A DNA stretch of 7,901 nucleotides from CALKWS01 sp048594865 (GTDB lineage: Bacteria > Actinomycetota > Actinomycetes > Actinomycetales > Beutenbergiaceae). The DNA lies in contig JBMDWZ010000122.1 in assembly GCA_048594865.1 (NCBI GenBank), forward strand, positions 1 through 7,901. Direction: 5' to 3'. This document shows positions 6,346 through 7,901 of this stretch, one piece after another; positions within the stretch are counted from its first letter, which is position 1; each line of letters opens with the position of its first letter. The notes under the pieces were generated by a model that saw nothing but the letters and a program-made list of their open reading frames with translations, was not told the DNA's origin and ran no database searches. Made by a program: the position numbers and the translations under genes.

Positions 6346-6412
6346 CGTGCGCGGTGTGCGGAATTTGCTGTTGAACCCCGCTGCGGACAGCAGATTCGGT
6401 ACACGGTGTGCG
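6346..6412. repeat. Palindromic intergenic element, copy 2
   Basis: Bases 6346-6371 pair with 6387-6412 over 26 positions with only two mismatches (6360/6398 and 6353/6405) and five G-T wobbles, around a 15-nt loop. Bases 6350-6412 are 84% identical (53/63) to copy 1 at 2829-2891, in the same orientation and without gaps. This copy lies between divergent genes, so it cannot be a simple end-of-operon terminator. It could be an insulator, part of the xth leader, or a remnant of a dispersed REP/MITE-like element. It has no coding content. Confidence 0.75.
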
Positions 6413-6423
6413 GGATGTTGCGT

Positions 6424-6524
6424 GGGGACGACGGCGAGGGGCGGGTTAAGGGGACGACGGCGAGGGGCGGGTTATGGGGGACGACGGCGGAGTGCGGGTT
6501 ATGGGGACGGCGGCGAGGGCGGCG
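6424..6524 (+). repeat. 26-bp tandem repeat, about four copies, upstream of xth
   Basis: Units start at 6424, 6450, 6477 and 6503 (steps of 26, 27 and 26). Units 1 and 2 share GGGGACGACGGCGAGGGGCG followed by GGTTA. Unit 3 differs by a few bases, and unit 4 is degenerate and shortened (GGGGACGGCGGCGAGGGCGGCG). The copies abut with no unique spacers, so it is not a CRISPR. It is G-rich on the plus strand with repeated GGGG runs. It lies in the non-coding stretch between copy 2 of the palindrome and xth. The remaining bases 6525-6618 hold no clear promoter or further repeat. Confidence 0.8.
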
Positions 6525-6618
6525 ATGGTCAGCCCGGCTGGGCCGGGGAGGGTGTGGGTGCCGCAGATCACCGCCACCGGCGTCCGGGGCACCGGGAAAG
6601 ATGCGTCAGGATGGAGCA

Positions 6619-7419
6619 ATGCTCACGATCGCTACCGTCAACGTCAATGGCATCCGGGCCGCCTACCGCCGAGGCATGGCGCAGTGGCTGGAGCAGCGCA
6701 CCCCGCAGATCCTGCTCCTGCAGGAAGTGCGCGCCACCGACGAGATCCTGGCCGAGCACCTCGGCGAGGGCTGGCACGTGGTGCACCAGGCGGGCGCCGC
6801 CAAGGGCCGCAACGGGGTCGCCGTTGCCTCGAGGTACCCGCTGAGCGCTGTGCGGATGGGCCTGGCCAGCGATGATGAGCAGCCCGAGGATCAGGTCGGC
6901 CGCTGGGTCGAAGCGGACATTGAACTGCCCGGCGGTGAATCGCTCACCGCGGCCTCGGCTTACATCCACTCCGGTACCGCGGGCACCCCCTCGATGGACG
7001 ATAAGTACGCCTTCCTGGACGCCATCAGCACCCGGCTGCAGGAACTGATCGAGGCCGGGACCGACGTCGTCGTCGCTGGTGATGTGAACATCGCCCACCG
7101 GGAGGTGGACCTGAAGAACTTCAAGGGCAACAAGAAGTCCGCCGGCTTCTTGCCCGAAGAACGTGCCTACCTGGACCGGTGGCTGGAGCAGGGCTGGGTC
7201 GACTTGGGCCGGTACTTCGGCGGCGAGGGCCCCGGCCCCTACACCTGGTGGTCGTGGCGTGGGCAGGCCTATGACAACGACTCGGGTTGGCGCATCGACT
7301 ATCAATACGCCTCGCCGTCGCTGGCAGCCAAGGCTAAGGACGCCACCGTCGATCGCGCCGAGTCCTACGCGGCCCGGTTCTCCGACCACGCGCCGCTCAC
7401 AGTCAACTACGACCTGTAG
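6619..7419 (+). CDS. xth: Exodeoxyribonuclease III / AP endonuclease
   Basis: This 266-residue DNA-repair nuclease nicks DNA 5' to abasic sites and trims 3' ends in base-excision repair. All catalytic landmarks of the ExoIII family are present: NVNGIR (8-13) with Asn8, LLLQEVRA (32-39) with the metal ligand Glu36, GRNGVAV (63-69), Tyr115 in SAYIHSG, VVAGDVNIAH (151-160) with Asp155 and Asn157, YTWWSWRG (208-215), RIDYQYAS (225-232) with Asp227, and FSDHAPL (254-260) with Asp256 and His257. Length is normal. The frame is open far upstream, but the ATG at 6619 gives the family N-terminus (LTIATVNVNG) and has GGATGGA just before it; the ATG at 6601 would add six residues. CAGGAT at 6607-6612 could be a weak -10 for a leaderless start at 6619. 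It is transcribed alone, divergent from the ABC operon and convergent with galK. Confidence 0.95.
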   Translation: MLTIATVNVNGIRAAYRRGMAQWLEQRTPQILLLQEVRATDEILAEHLGEGWHVVHQAGAAKGRNGVAVASRYPLSAVRMGLASDDEQPEDQVGRWVEADIELPGGESLTAASAYIHSGTAGTPSMDDKYAFLDAISTRLQELIEAGTDVVVAGDVNIAHREVDLKNFKGNKKSAGFLPEERAYLDRWLEQGWVDLGRYFGGEGPGPYTWWSWRGQAYDNDSGWRIDYQYASPSLAAKAKDATVDRAESYAARFSDHAPLTVNYDL

Positions 7420-7437
7420 GTAGGGCACACCACCTAC
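7416..7437. terminator. Small hairpin between xth and galK
   Basis: GTAGGT (7416-7421) and ACCTAC (7432-7437) are perfect 6-bp arms around a 10-nt loop, spanning the xth stop codon in the 25-nt gap between the convergent genes. It could serve as a two-way terminator, but the stem is short and there is no T-run. Confidence 0.35.
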
Positions 7438-7444
7438 GCGAACC

Positions 7445-7901
7445 CTAGGCCGCCGGACCGCTGGGCTGCGCCACCAGGAATGCTGGAGCCTCGTGCCCGG
7501 CGTCGGCGAACGCCGATCGCACCTGAGCCGCAACGGCGCCGGCGGTGCCCGCGCGTATGAGCGCTATGGCAGACCCGCCAAAGCCGCCGCCGGTCATCCG
7601 AGCACCGATCGCTCCGGCATCGCGGGCGGCCCGAACCGCGGTGTCCAACTCGGCGCAGGACACTTCGTAATCGCGCGCCAAGGAATCATGTGAGGAAAAC
7701 ATCAGCTCGCCGGCGCTGGCCCAATCATCGCGCTGCATCGCCGAGACGAAGTCGGCCACCCGCCCGATCTCACTGACCACGTGTGCCACCCGCTGGCGGG
7801 CTACGCCATCCTCGATCCGCTCCAGCGCGGCGGGCAGGTCGCTGACCTCGCCCAAGGTCGCCACGCCCAGGGCCTGCGCCGCCGCGGCGGTGGTATCCCG
7901 T
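7445..7901 (-). CDS. galK: Galactokinase, C-terminal part (5' end beyond the window)
   Basis: The frame runs from the window edge to a TAG at 7445-7447, giving 151 visible residues. Galactokinase phosphorylates galactose at C1, the first kinase step of the Leloir pathway, in the cytosol. The diagnostic GHMP-kinase C-terminal motif GARMTGGGFGGSAIAL is encoded around 7560-7606. Before it come AAAAQALG, RQRVAHVVSEIGRV and MFSSHDSLARDYEVSCAELD, in the order expected for GalK (the helical region with the SHxSLRxxYEVS-type motif). The N-terminal galactose-binding signature and the central ATP loop lie outside the window. The gene is convergent with xth. It is on the same strand as the sugar ABC operon but upstream of it with xth in between, so it is not in one transcript with it. 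Confidence 0.92.
   Translation of the reverse strand, partial: RDTTAAAAQALGVATLGEVSDLPAALERIEDGVARQRVAHVVSEIGRVADFVSAMQRDDWASAGELMFSSHDSLARDYEVSCAELDTAVRAARDAGAIGARMTGGGFGGSAIALIRAGTAGAVAAQVRSAFADAGHEAPAFLVAQPSGPAA

Noticed and set aside
6424..6524. CRISPR-like array
   Set aside because: The 26-bp units abut directly, with no unique spacers, and no cas genes are near.
6172..6618. A long in-frame N-terminal extension of xth
   Set aside because: The frame is open only because the DNA is GC-rich. It runs through the palindrome and tandem repeat, has an odd Gly/Arg/Cys-rich composition, and the ExoIII family begins at the ATG at 6619.
6568..7533. 321-codon open frame on the minus strand across xth and the end of galK
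   Set aside because: It is antisense to the well-supported xth and overlaps galK in another frame.

Overview
The window is GC-rich, with strong Shine-Dalgarno sequences, GTG as well as ATG starts, ATGA/GTGA gene overlaps and a carbohydrate ABC operon without its own ATPase. Together these point to a high-GC actinobacterium (Actinomycetota). I cannot name the genus from sequence alone. Most of the content is ordinary housekeeping and sugar-uptake DNA. The less ordinary material is in the non-coding parts: a ZTP riboswitch, a palindromic element present twice, and a short tandem repeat.

Layout. (1) 2-364, +: the 3' end of a surface or secreted protein built from tandem Ig/FnIII-like modules, followed by a large hairpin (376-432) that probably ends transcription. 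(2) 466-2778, +: a promoter-like -10 box, a ZTP (pfl-type) riboswitch, then glyA (serine hydroxymethyltransferase) and folD (methylene-THF dehydrogenase/cyclohydrolase) overlapping by 4 nt. This is a one-carbon/folate operon that senses ZTP, the alarmone of 10-formyl-THF shortage. (3) 2779-2956: a convergent intergenic region with a perfect 19-bp inverted repeat, copy 1 of a palindromic element. (4) 2957-6188, -: a three-gene sugar ABC importer operon in the order lipoprotein binding protein, MalF-like permease, MalG-like permease, with both junctions overlapping by 4 nt. (5) 6189-6618: a divergent intergenic region of about 430 nt with a possible operator, copy 2 of the palindrome (84% identical to copy 1) and about four copies of a 26-bp tandem repeat. 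(6) 6619-7419, +: xth, an exonuclease III/AP endonuclease. (7) 7445-7901, -: the C-terminal part of galactokinase (galK), running off the window.

How the parts work together. GlyA makes 5,10-methylene-THF from serine, and FolD oxidises and hydrolyses it to 10-formyl-THF, the cofactor consumed in purine synthesis. When 10-formyl-THF is low, AICAR/ZMP and ZTP accumulate, and the riboswitch would then raise glyA-folD expression. The ABC operon would import a sugar or oligosaccharide, probably powered by a shared MsiK-type ATPase encoded elsewhere. Galactokinase nearby hints at, but does not show, a galactose-containing substrate. I found no clear sign of a new defence or mobile system. The dispersed palindrome is the best candidate for something uncharacterised.
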